From contig NC_068976.1 in assembly GCF_016808095.1 (NCBI RefSeq), forward strand, positions 13,177,001-13,241,000: a DNA stretch of 64,000 bases, read 5' to 3'. The notes beneath the pieces were generated by a model. It worked only from the letters and a program-made list of their open reading frames with translations, was not told the origin of the DNA and made no database searches. The stretch's first letter is position 1, and each line of letters starts with the position of its first letter. The DNA comes from Vigna angularis. Lineage: Eukaryota > Streptophyta > Magnoliopsida > Fabales > Fabaceae. This document shows positions 48,721 through 61,890 of the stretch, piece by piece. The position numbers and the translations under genes are program-made.

Positions 48721-51700
48721 ATGGCGGGGATGATCCAGAATAATCTACCGATATTTGACGGAAAGAATTATGAAGATTGGGTTGTGAAGATGGATGTTAT
48801 TCTGGGTTTTCAGGAGATTGATGAAATTGTTAAGAAAGGGTTCAAGGAATCGACGAAGAGCGACTCGGAAGAGTCCAAGAAGGCTTACAAAGAAAACAAG
48901 AAGATGGATTGTAAAGCACGTATGATTCTGCATCAGTGTATCTCTCAATCAGTGTTCCAGAAAGTGTCCAAGGTAGTAACAACCAAAGAAACATGGGAGA
49001 TCTTGCAAGACGGATATGGAACTGCTGGAAACATAAAGAAGATCAAACTTCAGTCGCTATGGAGGCAGTACGAACTGCTAAGAATGGGAGAACAAGAAAC
49101 TATAGAGGGATATATCAGCAGAATCCATGTGATTTTTATGTTATGCGTGCATGTGACAAAATCGTAAAAGACAAGAAGATTGTCCATAAAATCTTGCGAA
49201 CCTTGATGCCCCAATACGACCATATTGTCGTTGCCATTGAAGAGAACAGAGATCTTGAGAAAATGAAGGTTGAAGAGCTGCAAAATTCACTTGAAGCTCA
49301 CGAACAACGTTTGATGGAGAGAAAAGTTGCAGAACAAGATACTGCACAAAACACCAATCAAGCATTGCAAGTCAAGACTTATAAGAATCGTGGGAATAGT
49401 AGAGGTAGAGGTAGGTCTCGCGGTGGTCATGGAGGCAGAAATGGAGGTAGACACAATGGTGAACAAAACAAAGATGTTGAAAGCAACAAACAAGGCAGTT
49501 GTAGAGGTAGAGGAAAGCCCAGAGGCAGAGGCGGCAGAAAGAATCCTGATAAGAGAAATATACAGTGTTTTACGTGTAGTAAATATGGTCATTACTCCTC
49601 GGAGTGCTGGCACAATGAGAATGTTAAGAAAGATCATAACGATGAAGTGAATCTTGCGAAAGAAGAACTGGAGTCTGAATCAGACCATGTCATCCTGATG
49701 ACTATCGTCGCAGATAGAAGAAACAATGATAAATGTGTTACAACACACGATGATTTCTTTCAAAACACAACCAGCGTAAAGAACGACAAATGGCCTAGGA
49801 ACGCTACACAAGCAGAACAGGTGTCACTGACAGGAGAAACTGATCATGCAAGGGAGGACATGTCATGGTATCTTGACACGGGATGTTCTAATCATATGAC
49901 AAGTAATGAAAGATGGATAATTGATCTAGACACCAGTGTCAAGAGCGTTGTTCGTTTCACAGATGATAGTATAATTCGTGCAGAAGGCTCAGGCAAGGTG
50001 TTGATCACACAAAAGATGACAAATATGTGTTCATGCACAATGTCCTCTATGTGCCCACTATGAAGAGTAATCTTCTGAGTCTTGGCCAACTCCTTGAAAA
50101 GGGATACACTATGAATTTACGAGAAAAAAATATTGAGGTTTATGACGAAAAACAGAGATTGATAATCAAGGCACCTCTTGCTCGGAATAGAACGTTCAAA
50201 GTTAACTTGAATGCTGTTGAAGTGAAATGTTTAGCTGCAGAAGGCGCGGATATAGAAGAATGGCTTTGCCATTATCGCTTTGGACATTTGAATTTCAGAA
50301 GTTTGTGTCAATTGAGAGATAAAAACCTCGTGAAGGGTATTCCTGAGTTTAGTGCACCAAGCAAAGTGTGTGAAGGGTGCGCTGCTGGTAAACAAACTAG
50401 GCGTTCTTTCAAAAGACACGCACCCAAGCGAGCAATACAGGTGTTGAACGTCATTCATGCAGATGTTTGTGGCCCGTTTGACATGTCGTCCCTAGGAGGT
50501 AACAAATATTTTTTGCTTTTCATAGATGAGTTTTCTAGAAAGCTTTAGGTATATCTGCTAAAAGAAAAAAGAGAGACCTACACCTGCTTTGTTAAATTCT
50601 GCTGCATGGCTGAGAGGCAATCGGACAAACAAATCAAGATTCTTAGAACCGATGGTGGAGGCGAGTTTAATTCAGGAGATATGAGTGTATTCTGTGTTGA
50701 TAGAGGAATTAAACATGAAGTCACTGCACCTTATACCCCACAACACAACAGGTTGGCTGAAAGAAGAAATCGAATGATCTTGGACATGGTCAGATGCATG
50801 ATCAAAGGAAAGGGGTTGCCTAACTTTCTATGGGGTGAAGCAGTCGCAACAGCAACCTATCTTCTGAACAGATGTCCTACAAAAGCATTACCAAATTACA
50901 CACCAGAAGAGATGTGGTCGAAGAGAAAGCCTGATGTTCGACACTTGAAAGTGTTTGGATCAGTCTGCTATAAGCACATACCAACTGAAAGAAGAAAGAA
51001 ACTTGATGATAGAAGTGAAATCCTTGTTCTTGTAGGATATCATCCAACAGGTGCTTACATGATGTTTGATCCAGATAAACAACAAGTCGTGATTGGCAGG
51101 GATGTCATTGTTGATGAAACAACTACCTACATGTGGAAAGAAAATGAAGCTATCCCAGCTCAAAAACCTGATAATGTGATGACCATCTGGATGGAAGAGA
51201 ACAAATTGGAAGAAAGCAGACCAGCAACTATCAGTGTAGATGGTGACACAAGGCGATCACAAAGAACACGTTTCCCATCTACAAGACTCACGAATCATGA
51301 ATTGTTCTCTGATAATGATATTACTGACACTGGAGATATTGTACAGTATGCCCTTCTTGCAGGTGCTGAATCACTCACATGGGAGCAAGCCATTGAGATT
51401 AAGGAGTGGCTAGAAGCTATGCAAAAGGAGCTATCAGCAATAGAACGAAACAAGTGGCAAAACTGAAAGCTAGGTTGGTTGCTAAAGGGTTCTTGCAGAA
51501 ACCTGGGATAGACTTTAATGATGTCTACGCTCTTGTTGCTCGGATCGAAACTATTAGACTCGTTGTAGCCATTGCAAATGTTAAAGGCTGGATCATTCAT
51601 CAGATGGACGTCAAATCGGCATTTCTTAATGGTCCTCTTGAGGAAGAAGTGTTCGTGAATCAACCACCTAGATTCACCATAAAAGGGCAAGATTCAAAAG

Positions 51701-52851
51701 TCTACCAGCTAAACAAAGCCCTGTATGGTCTCTGTCAGGCACCGAGAGCATGGAACAGACATATCGACGCACTGCTTATCAGGTATGGCTTTCAAAAATG
51801 CACAATTGAGTATGGAATTTACGTTCAGTCTGTTAAGCAGGTAGATACACTTGTGGTATGCTTGTATGTTGACGATCTGTTGATCACGGGGAGCTCAACA
51901 AAAGAAATTGAACAATTCAAAACGAAAATGAAGAATGAACTCGAGATGACTGATCTTGGCAACTTAGAATGCTTTCTTGGAATGGAGTTCGTGCAGACTG
52001 AAGATGGAATGATCATGCATCAAAGGAAATACATCCTAGAAACTCTGGAGAGATTCAACTTGAAGAACTGCAACAACATGTGTATTCCAGTTATGGCCAA
52101 TATTAAGCTTTCGTATCGTCAGGAAGAAGCCAAGGTAGATGTCACTCTCTTCAAACAGATGGTTGGAACACTTCGCTACATCTGTAACAGTCGACCAGAC
52201 ATCAGCTTCGGAGTTGGTCTCATAAGCAGGTACATGCATGACCCAAGGCAGTCTCACTTGAACGCAGCAAAGCACATCCTTCGATATCTGAAAGGAACAA
52301 CAGACTATGGATTATGCTTCACCATAATCGATAACAGCGTCAACAACGTTTTGGAAGCCTGGTGTGATGCAGATTGGAGCGGAGATCAAATGGATAGGAA
52401 AAGTATGTTTGGTTATCTCTTCAAACTGATGGGAATGTTTATATCGTGGTGCTCAAAAAAGGAAAGTGTAGTTGCATTATCATCATGTGAAGCTGAATAC
52501 ATATCAACTGCTGAAACTGCTTGTCAGAGTGCGTGGTTGGAGGCTGTTCTTTGAGACTTGAAGATTGAGAATCACAAACCTACACGTCTCATGGTAGACA
52601 ACAAGTCGGAAATCAGTCTGTCGAAAAACCCAATCTCCCACGGAAGAAGCAAAGACATTGACACCAAATTTCATTACATCAGAGAACGCGTCAATGAAGG
52701 AAAGCTTGAACTTGTGTACTGCAGCACGGATGAACAAATAACAGATATTTTTACCAAGGCACTGCGTCAAAGTCGCTTTGAAACACTCAGAGATTTACTA
52801 GGAATTAAGTCTTTAGGAGATTTAGATTTAAAGGGGAGTATTAGAAAGTAA
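48721..52851 (+). pseudogene. Copia gag-pol polyprotein, broken
   Basis: Gag starts MAGMIQNNLPIFDGKNYEDW (UBN2-type). The frame then shifts near 49130-49150. A zinc knuckle CFTCSKYGHYSSEC (CX2CX4HX4C) is at about 49565-49607 and a protease motif WYLDTGCSNHM near 49865. A second frame change falls near 50020-50040, before LYVPTMKSNLLS. The integrase follows with its HHCC-type zinc region ending CEGCAAGKQT and the core opening HADVCGPFD. A TAG interrupts at 50546. A third break near 51450 also removes the RT start. RT has [17 protein letters not shown] and [12 protein letters not shown]; RNase H has WCDADWSGD and ALSSCEAEY. A TGA lies at 52552. At least three frameshifts and two stops mean it cannot express a full polyprotein. 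Confidence 0.92.
52829..52838 (+). other. Polypurine tract
   Basis: TAAAGGGGAG lies immediately before the 3' LTR, the usual plus-strand priming site. Confidence 0.85.
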
Positions 52852-53028
52852 ATCGTAAATCAGAAAGTTTAACTTCTTTAACTGTCATTTGACAGTAAGC
52901 ACTTTGTATATATACTATGTTTTCCTAATATGCAATACATCTCGTATTCACTATCTCTGCATTGATTTTCTCTCTTCCTGTGCTCTCTCTCTCCCTTTTG
53001 CTACCACACACTTTATCAATCCTTATCA
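52839..53028 (+). repeat. 3' LTR of the Copia element
   Basis: 190 bp. It differs from the 5' LTR mainly by GT for CA in AACTGTCATTTG, an A for C near TATACTATG, a shorter CT run and three changes near the end. Confidence 0.93.
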
Positions 53029-53033
53029 CACTA

Positions 53034-54559
53034 CTGCTACACCACCCTATGCAAGGAAGAATTGGTTTGCTTAAAATACACACACAACATACTTGATTAT
53101 TAAAAAATAGGAGAATCAGTTCTTCAGAAATAATAAAGAGGAGAATTGATTGAAGAATTGATTCTTTTCAATCTAGAATCGACTCTCTCGTGGTGTTGTA
53201 AATTCTTTTCTCCTCAATTTTTTTATTCAAATCAAATGGGCAAATGAGTATTTTTGTTGCAATGACGTTCCTTTTCCATCAAGTCTCTTCACTTGGATGA
53301 GGGACCTCTTTCCCTTCAAACTTACAAATTCACACTTTTATTTTGATGCAAATTGTAGAAAATAAATGCATTTAACATTTGTTCTTTCATCTACAACAAC
53401 AATAAATTGTATTATCCAAATTGAGGATTAAGAATTTGTTTCTTCAAATTTTTATTTATATTAAAATTTTGTTATGTAAATTGTTGATATGTTTATATTA
53501 ACTTAGTGATTACCAAAATATAGAAATAGTTATGTAATATTATTTTGTATTATTTTTTAAACTATGCTATACATTAAATTGAATTTATATAATGAAATAG
53601 TTTTAAAATTTATAAATTTTGTAAATTCTATCTATTCAACAGGATTTTTCTTTTTAGCTCATTGGTTCAGATATTAAAACTTAGCATATGAAAAAACCTA
53701 TTGAAAGGATTGACTTTAGGAATGTGCTAAGAAATTTAGAGCATATAGTTTGTATGAAAGTGCTCGCGCACATGGGAAAAATCTATTTTTCTTAACTTTA
53801 TTTATATATATGAAGTATGATTAATTAACTTTTTATCATTATATACTTTTAATCAAATTTGACAAAAACAATCAATATAATATATAATTAAAATTTGACA
53901 TTAGATAAAACGTGAATCAAGGATTTATATATCATGTTTGTGTCGAGAGGATTAAAAAACAATATTCTTGATCATATTAATATTAAAATAGTAGAAAATA
54001 AATTTCAAGAAAAGATTCATATACGAATGAAATTGGTCTGTATGATGAAATATGGAGCATTGAGGTATGAACAACAAGCGTGCTTGGTGCTTACTGGTTT
54101 CTACAATCTGTGCTGTCTGGCCACTATGTTCCTTACCTGTCTCCACTAATATCCCTTTCCTTTCATTCCTTTCTCTTTTCGGAATTCACATGAAATTCTC
54201 ATATTTTTAGACTGAGTACTTTAAAAAATATTTCTCTCAATAGTAATGACACATGATAACGTAACGTAACTACTGATGAAAAATAAAACAAAAAAAATAA
54301 TAAAATATTTAAAGTATAAAACGAAAATCATTCTTCAAACTTACAAGAACATGTAAAGAGTAACAACAAAATAAAATGACAATAATAATTACAAAAGTAA
54401 ACACTAATATTTTTAGCATGGAAAAATATTTTCAATGTGAGAAGCAATAATCCATGAATATAAGCCCGTAAATTAAGATCCCCTGAGATCAAATATGAAT
54501 AGAATATAGTCAAATCAAAACTATAAACAACTACATATAATCAGTCAATAAATCAAAGT
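53034..54559. other. Intergenic, no gene seen
   Basis: Bases 53100-53230 have AGAATTGATT-type words in both orientations (a possible worn MITE). A 71-codon ORF at 53934-54149 is unrecognised and probably not real. Confidence 0.45.
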
Positions 54560-57500
54560 AATAATATTTTCAAACCTTGGGACTGATATTTTTAACTTTA
54601 AACCTTAGATTGACAATCTCTTCGGTGAAAATGAAGAACTCTATGTCATGAACCTGTTGTCAAAATTATAGTTTGATCCAATGATGAATGAAGAAAAAAT
54701 TGTAGTTTTACAGGGACTGTATAATGAAATTCACCACAAATTTTTTCCCTCTTTTTCTATCCCATGATTGCGTTTTGCACCTTCTGCGCATACTTCTATG
54801 CATTCTCTCTTGTGTCCTAAAAGACCCCTATCCACTTAGATCAAATAGTGAGACAAAATGGGTTTGCTTAGGTTGAACTTTTAAGACACATAGTTGGAAG
54901 CTCTAACCCAACACATCTTTCCCCTCACAATTATGTGGAGGTCAGTGATCTCACAACAAGATTCAAACTTCTTCCTTGACAATGCCTTAGTCATTATACC
55001 AGCACCATTGTCATTTTTATGAACTTTAACCAACTCCAACAATCTAACACCCAAAGAATCACATATCAAATAATACCTCACATCAATATGTTTAGACCTT
55101 TTGAAAAGTTGAATTCTTACCAAGATGGATAACACTTTGACTATCCACAAATAATGGATAATTATTTTGCACAAAACCAACCTCCTATAAGAATTTCTTA
55201 AACCATAGAAACTCCTTGCACGCTTTTGTAATGACAATGAACTCTACCTCTATAGTAAACAATGTTACACACTTGGTAGTCTTGATTGCTAAACCACAAC
55301 TCCTCTTGCAAACTTAATCAAATAGGTCAAAGTGGACTTCTTGGAATGATGTCTCCAGTCATATTTGAGTTTGAGTAGCCTATTAAAGTAAGTTTATCAC
55401 CTCCAAAACAAAGCATCAAATCACTAATGCCACGAAGATAGCTCAAAATCCATTTCACAACATTCTAATTCTCTTTCCTGAATTTTACATAAATTGACTT
55501 ATTATACCAACAACATATGGTATATCTAGTCTTGTACATACCATTGTATACATCAAATTTCCCACCGCAGATGCATAAAGAACTTTGTTCATATATTTCT
55601 TATCAACTTCATTTGAAAGACTTTGTTTAACACTCAGTTTAAAATTAGTAGGAAGAGCAGTGGTCACAACTTTAGCATTTTCCATCTGGAATATCTACAA
55701 AACCTTCTTAATGTAGTGCTTTTGTGATGGGCAAATTTTATTTTCTCTTTTATCATGTGAGATACTTATGCCAAGAATCTTTTCAGCAACTCCTAAGTCT
55801 TTCATGGAAAAGGACTAGCCAAGTGTCTTCTTTAACCTGTCAATTCTGGAAATATTTTTTCCAACCATAAGTATGTCATCAACATACAACAATAGGGTAA
55901 TAAAGTCATCACTAGAGAACTTTCTAACAAAGGCACAATGATGAGAAGTAGTCCTTTTTTAATCTTGATCAGACATAAATGATTCAAACTTCTTGTACCA
56001 CTGTCTTTGAGCATGCTTCAAGTCTTATAGACTCTTTATAAGCCTACACACATAATATCTCTTACCTTTAGGTTGTTTCAAATAAATATCTTCCTCCAAA
56101 TTACATGAAGAAACGTTGTCTTCACATCCATTTGCTTAACCTTCAAACTAAGAATAACGGTTAAACTTACACAATCCATATGAATGACATTTTCACCACA
56201 AGTGAGAAAATCTCATTAAAATCAACACCCTTTTTTTGTCTAAAACCTTTCACCACTAATCTGACCTTGTATCTTAGAGACGTAGAATTGGCATCTTGTT
56301 TCACCCTAGAAATTCACATGTTCTCTAAAGTTGTTTTGCACAAGCAATTTCACTAAGTCATAAGTGTAATTATCATGCAAGGATTTCAGATAATCTTGCA
56401 TTGCATCCAGACAATGTTGTTTTTCTTCACTATTCATAGCTTCTTCAAAACACTCAAGTTCTCCATCATTAGTCAAGGTTATATACTGATCAAAAGCATA
56501 CATGGAAGATGATTTTATCAGCCTAATGGACCTTTTGATAGGGACTTGTGATAATTCAGGTGTATCACCAAGATCATCGCCATGTTCCTCTTGAGCATAA
56601 TCAATTGAAACCTCTACTCCATCTTCGACTTATTGATCATCAACATCATTATGTGTCTCATCATCTTGAGCATCAATCTCAACATTATTTAGATTGTAAA
56701 TAGGCAATCACATTAGATTACCATCAATGATATTGCTTTCTTTCTCGACTGTAGTCTTCTCCACCTTGTTGATGTCTTCAATGGTATGGTCTTCTATGAA
56801 CTACACATCACGACTTCTAACTAGCTTCTTCTCTACAAGAACATACAACATGTATCCAAATTCATCATGACCATAACCAATAAAGATATATTGCCTTGTC
56901 TTTGCATTTAACTTGGATCTTTCATCCTTTGGAACATCTATAAATTCCCTACAACCAAAGACACACAAATGATCATGGCTAACATTTTTTTCAAACCAAA
57001 TTTTGTCTAGCACCTCACTATCCAAAGCAATTGCATGAATAAGATTAATAACATGCACAACTGCAAACAATTTCTCTACCCAAAAGTCCTTAGGAAACTT
57101 TACTTTAGAAAGCATATACCTAACTCTTTCAACCAAAGCTTGTTCATCCTCTCTACTAAACCATTCAATTGAGGAGTTTTAAAAGGATTCTTCTCATGTC
57201 TAATACCCTTCTGTCTAAATAAACATCAAAGGGTCCATGATACTCACGACTATTATTAGTACAAATAAATTTCAGCTTCTTACCCGATTTCCTCTCAATC
57301 AAAGCATGAAATTCCTTGAACATTTCAAATATTTGATTTTTCCACTGAAGTGCATATACTCATAGCTTCTTGGAATAATCATCCATAAAAAGTAACAAAG
57401 TAAGGTGCACTACTAAATGATTTTACCTTCAATGGGCCACAAACATCATAATTCACCAATTCAAACAATTCTGACTTCCTTGAGAGAGGATGCTTCTTAA

Positions 57501-59115
57501 AGGATAGTCTGGTTTTTTAACTAACAAAGCAATGAAAATATTTCTCCAACTTTGCATTCCTCAATCCCAAAAGCACATACTTTTTGGCTAAGAAATTAAG
57601 CTTTTTCTCACTTATATGACCAAGCCTTCAATGCCACAAAGATGCCTTCAAATAGATAACATTCACACTCTCTTTAGAAACCAAAGTTTTAGTCTAATAC
57701 AATTTAGAACTTTTTTTTCTCCCCTCTAGCCATAACTAAGTTACCTTTAGTAACCTTCCATTTACTAAAACCAAATTAATTGTCATAACCACTATCATCA
57801 AGCAAATGCACAAAGATCATACTAAAACGAACATTTGGAACATGTTTCACTCCTTTGAGTAATAACTACACTCCCATGTTGGTTTGCAAGCAATTAAGAT
57901 AAACAATGTTAGAGAATTGAATTTTTGTACGCTTTCATATAAATTCTTAACCCTTCCCAATTGATGTGCAAATTATAATTATCTAATTGAGTTTATTAAG
58001 AGCTTGTTTACCCCTAATCCCTTAGATAGGCAAACGTATTCATCAAATTCTAACCCCCAATCCCTTAGGCCAGTTATAAAATTTAATGAAGTTATGAAGA
58101 ACAAGTACCATCTCAATTGCAAACTAATTAGCTATGCCCAATTTCCCAATTGTGACAATTTCTAATCTGCTCTATTTACAATCGCAAGCAATCCCCAATT
58201 TCCCAATTGTGAAACTGCTCATAGAGAAAGACATTCAAAACATAAATAGAACACTGAGATAAATTAAAATTAACGAAACATCAATTGGAAAGGTTCAGAA
58301 GTTATAATCAAAGTACTACATCAATTCTCTAACAAAAGGAAATTAGTTCTGCATACTGGAATAAAAATCACCAAAAACCCCCAGGAAGAAGAAGAAGAAA
58401 TTTGCGTTCTGGATCCTCTCCGTGTCCGTTCGTCCCCTCTCCTACGTGCGTTCCCCCTCTAAATTAGTGGAATTGGTCTGTTACTTCTCTTAGTAACTGT
58501 CTCTTTTTGTTTTTCTGCTTTTTTCTTTAATCTTAATTCCACGTAATATCAGAGGTTGATTACTGCTCTGACCGTTTCCACAGTTCATGGAGAAATCCAC
58601 AATTTGGGTGTGAACCTCTCTGGTTTCCATTCTGCACACCTTAGTTAATTCCACAGGTTGTGGAAAAAACCGCAGCTCAGTTATGGAGCTCTCTGGTTTT
58701 GAGTCTACATCTCCTGAAGCAAATCCACAGGTTGGGTAAACAACCACAGTTCAGTTGTGGCGCTCTCTGGTTTCACCTCTACATCTTAAGCACTTATTCT
58801 TCCTGATTTGTGATTTTAACCCTCACAAAACACCTATTAACAAGAAAAAACACAAAATCCAACTGTATGATCCGAAACAACTATAATGCTTAATAAAATG
58901 ATTCAATTAATATAATTATGCATGCAAATGGCCTAAACTAACTACTAATGCAACTACATTTTATTTACCTATCAACATGCTCTCATCAGATACAAGATTG
59001 ACATACTCAAAGTTTCAAAGAAGAACAAGATCACCACTTGTGGTAGTAGTAGTAACACGATCATTAACATCATGATCATTCTCTTTGTTTTCCTTTTTCC
59101 TCTTGAAACAAAATT
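54560..59115 (-). mobile_element. Decayed Copia element B, split by an LTR-like insertion
   Basis: On the minus strand, from 59115 downward, come protease-side sequence (TTTTSGDLVLL, then VNLVSDES near 58980), the 57907-58977 insertion, then KHVPNVR, a GAG-pre-integrase block (RLGHISEKKLNFLAKK, 57560-57640), integrase (PQLNGLVER before MLSKVKFPKDFWVEK), RT traces near 55830-56010, and RNase H ending in KHIDVRYYLICDSL and TKALSRKKFESCC (about 54940-55060). A polypurine tract and a TGTGTTGGGTTAGAGC LTR start follow at 54919. The LTR runs down to around 54560, end not fixed. Many stops and frameshifts. Style resembles the TNT1/Tork-type Copia group. Confidence 0.8.
57907..58977. mobile_element. 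LTR-like insertion inside Copia element B
   Basis: About 1.07 kb that interrupts the protease region of element B. It begins TGTTAGAGAATTG and ends CCTATCAACA, with TGTT/AACA ends as in an LTR. TCAATTCTCTAACA at 58323-58336 inversely repeats the left end, so a shorter 430-bp unit is also possible. No target duplication is seen (AACAA left, TGCTC right). The interior has a threefold phrase: AATCCACA(G/A)...GTT, then CTCTCTGGTTT (58590-58780). No gag-pol. Confidence 0.55.
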
Positions 59116-60770
59116 TTTGAATATGTCATGTTTTAAAGAAAAAATCCATGTGAACCTACTAAAATCATCAATAAAATTAACATAATATTTGAACCCAGAC
59201 GAAGACAAAATTAGGAAAGGACCCCAAACATCAGTATGAATTAAATATAAAATTTCATTAGCATGTGAGGAAGAGCTTTTGAAAGGCAACAAATGCAATT
59301 TTCCAAATTAACAAACAGAAAGTGAATGAGTCACTATATGATGTTTTCACATTGTATTCCTCCAAGATCTTTTCCAGAACTTTATTGTTGGGATGTCCAA
59401 GTTTTCTATGAAAATTTTCTTTAAGAGACATGTAGACATAAGAGTCTTTATTGTCACATAGCTTATACAAGTCATTTTTAAGTTCCCTTTTTAGAAGATC
59501 CTTCCCTGTCAATTTTTCCTTCATAAAACAACACTTTTCATCAAACTCAACTAGAATATTATTGTCAGCAGTTCATTTTGAAATACTCAGCAAATTTTTG
59601 GTGATTTTTTTAACATAAAAAACATCTTGCAGATGAAGATTATTCAATTTGGTTGATCCTGATGTCATTACTTTTAGTCTTTCACAAGTACCAACAAGTA
59701 AAGAATTCGTACCATTATTTTCACCAAGTTCCTGAATTTTGTCACTTTGGTGAGTCACATGCTTGCTAAATCCACTCTCAAAATACCATTCATAATCTTA
59801 ACCTTGATAAAGTGAAGCTATGAATGCACTGTGTGTTCCTTATTTTTCACTTTCAACAGATTGAGTTTTCCCTGTATTGGACTTATCAAACGATAATAGC
59901 ATTGTATAACAGTGTGACCAATCCTTCTGCATATCTGACATATTGGTTTTGACATCCCACCTCTTACTCAGCCACTTCTCATGCCGCTGAAATTAGAGTC
60001 TCTCCAATCACCTTAAGATCCAAATATGTTGCCTTTGGACTCCTTCTTGGCAGCAAAGTTTATAGAAACATTCCAGTTAAGGCTGCTAAAATTATTGAGT
60101 TGATCAAATATGCTTTCAAAGGTTAACAATTGAGTTTGTAATTCAATCAGAGGAATGTTAATTTGGTCAAACAACTTGACAACCACTAGATTTTAATCAA
60201 AATCCAAATCATTTAGTGTCAAAATCACTAAATTAAAGTTAGAGATTTATGGACCTGCCAGCTTTAACTTGTCAACAAGATTTTTCATCTTGCCAAGATA
60301 TTGCTCCATCTTCATGTCTCCTTTATGTGCGTTGTGAAATTTAAATTTCAGATAGATGATTCTGGATCTGGTGTGTGCACCGCCAAGGCTTTGAGCTTCA
60401 TCCCAAAGTTGTTTGGATGTTTCACAATGAACTAATTGAGTTGTAATGTCAATGAACATTGAATTCATCAGTCATCCTAGAATGACTTGATTTTGGGCTT
60501 GTCAATCCTCGTAGCTAGGATTAACCTGTTGTCGTGTTCTCCACAATAATGAATTGGTCTGGACATTCTACATTCCCTAGTATATAGCCATCAAGTTTAC
60601 ATCCTCTAATCATTGGTAAGACTAAAGATTTCCATATTGGATAATTGTGTTTGTCCAACTTGACAGAGATTGTAGAAGGTACGTTATTTTTCTGATTGAC
60701 AACAAATGACATGATAGTTGTGGTTATGGATCAAAACATGTTTGTTTGATAGCTCTAATATCTGGATATG
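59116..60770 (-). mobile_element. Decayed Copia element A, 3'-truncated
   Basis: Minus strand from 60712: gag (VKLDKHNYPIWKSLVLPMIR), a second gag piece (60247-60468, LVHCETSKQLWDEAQ), zinc knuckle CQICRRIGHTVIQC near 59915-59960, protease and GAG-pre-integrase (KENFHRKLGHPNNKVLEKIL), and the start of the integrase core (HTDVWGPF...YYVNFIDDFSRFTWIF), after which homology stops near 59120. RT and RNase H are missing. A worn primer site (AGATATTAGAGCT) lies near 60750-60765. Because it has its own GAG-pre-integrase block, it is distinct from element B. Confidence 0.8.
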
Positions 60771-60949
60771 ATATTAAATGTTATAATTTGAATTGATTAT
60801 GTATTGTCAAGTAGTAATGTACAATCAAAATCCTATAATTATATAGACAAATACTTTCATAAATAGAATTGTAACGAATAGTTACAATAATTACCGTAAT
60901 ATTATATCATAAAAGAAAATTAATATTATAAATTGTCAAAATAAAAAAT

Positions 60950-61079
60950 CACAAATAATAAGATATTTGAAAAAATATTTGATTCTGTCTACTTCTAGAT
61001 GCATTTTATTATCACACAAATAATAAGATATTTGAAAAAATATTTGATTCTGTCTACTTCTAGACGCATTTTATTATCA
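60950..61079. repeat. 65-bp tandem duplication
   Basis: CACAAATAATAAGATATTTG and the next 45 bases occur twice in succession, with one T/C difference (CTAGATGC and CTAGACGC). This is probably a recent slippage or replication error. Confidence 0.95.
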
Positions 61080-61336
61080 CACATTTAATTTTGAATTAGA
61101 CTGTATATTCTACAAATATCAATAAATTTGATATCAAAGCATTAAAATTATTACTTGTATTTTAATTTTGATAAGATTTTGTTTTTTCAAATATGTTTTA
61201 AAATTTCATATCGAGGTAAAGTTAAAGATTATTTATGTAACATCTCGTAATCTCACACTTGATAATTCATAATTGATATATTGTAGCATTACATTTAAGG
61301 TAACATCCCATAATCTCACACTTGATATTTCATAGT

Positions 61337-61445
<109 letters not shown>

Positions 61446-61740
61446 TTAAACTCAGCTACAAACTCATAAATATAACTCGAATTCTTCTAATTTATTCTTC
61501 TATCTCTTTCTTCATTGGCACTGAATCAGACGACATTCCTTCATCTGCTCCCGTATAACGAATTATACGATTATCACACATACACAAACACAAACAAGTA
61601 GGGTGAGCTAACATGCAACAAATCATTTATAAAACATGCATAATTACTTTGATATACTCAACAAACATCATATAATAATTATGTTAGACACCCTCATACC
61701 ATCATACAACAATTGCATCATAGACACTCATCCCATCATA

Positions 61741-61890
61741 CCACAATCCCTAATAGATACTCATCCCACAATACCCAATAGACATTCATTCCATAATACC
61801 CAATAGACACTCATTCCACAATACCCAATAGACACTCATTCAACAATACCCAATAGACACTCATTCCACAATACCCAATAGACACTCATT
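61741..61890. repeat. 25-bp tandem array, six copies
   Basis: The unit CCACAATACCCAATAGACAC plus TCATT is repeated six times in exact 25-bp register. The first copy is the most diverged. A partial worn copy precedes it (near 61705-61740). Non-coding. Confidence 0.92.

Larger units (their letters stand above)
48439..53028 (+). mobile_element. Near-complete Copia LTR retrotransposon, 4.59 kb
   Basis: LTRs at 48439-48634 and 52839-53028 are flanked by CACTA on both sides (48434-48438 and 53029-53033), a 5-bp target duplication. The LTRs begin TATTAG rather than TGTTAG and end TATCA. The primer site (48636-48648) and polypurine tract (52829-52838) are in place. Internal DNA encodes gag, protease, integrase, RT and RNase H in Copia order, broken by frameshifts and stops. 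The LTRs differ at about seven bases plus a length change in their CT run, so the insertion is not very recent. Confidence 0.95.

Noticed and set aside
49287..49650. ORFs in other frames over the Copia gag
   Set aside because: Shadows of the RGG-rich gag tail.
61741..61890. 25-bp array as a CRISPR
   Set aside because: No spacers between units; nuclear plant DNA.
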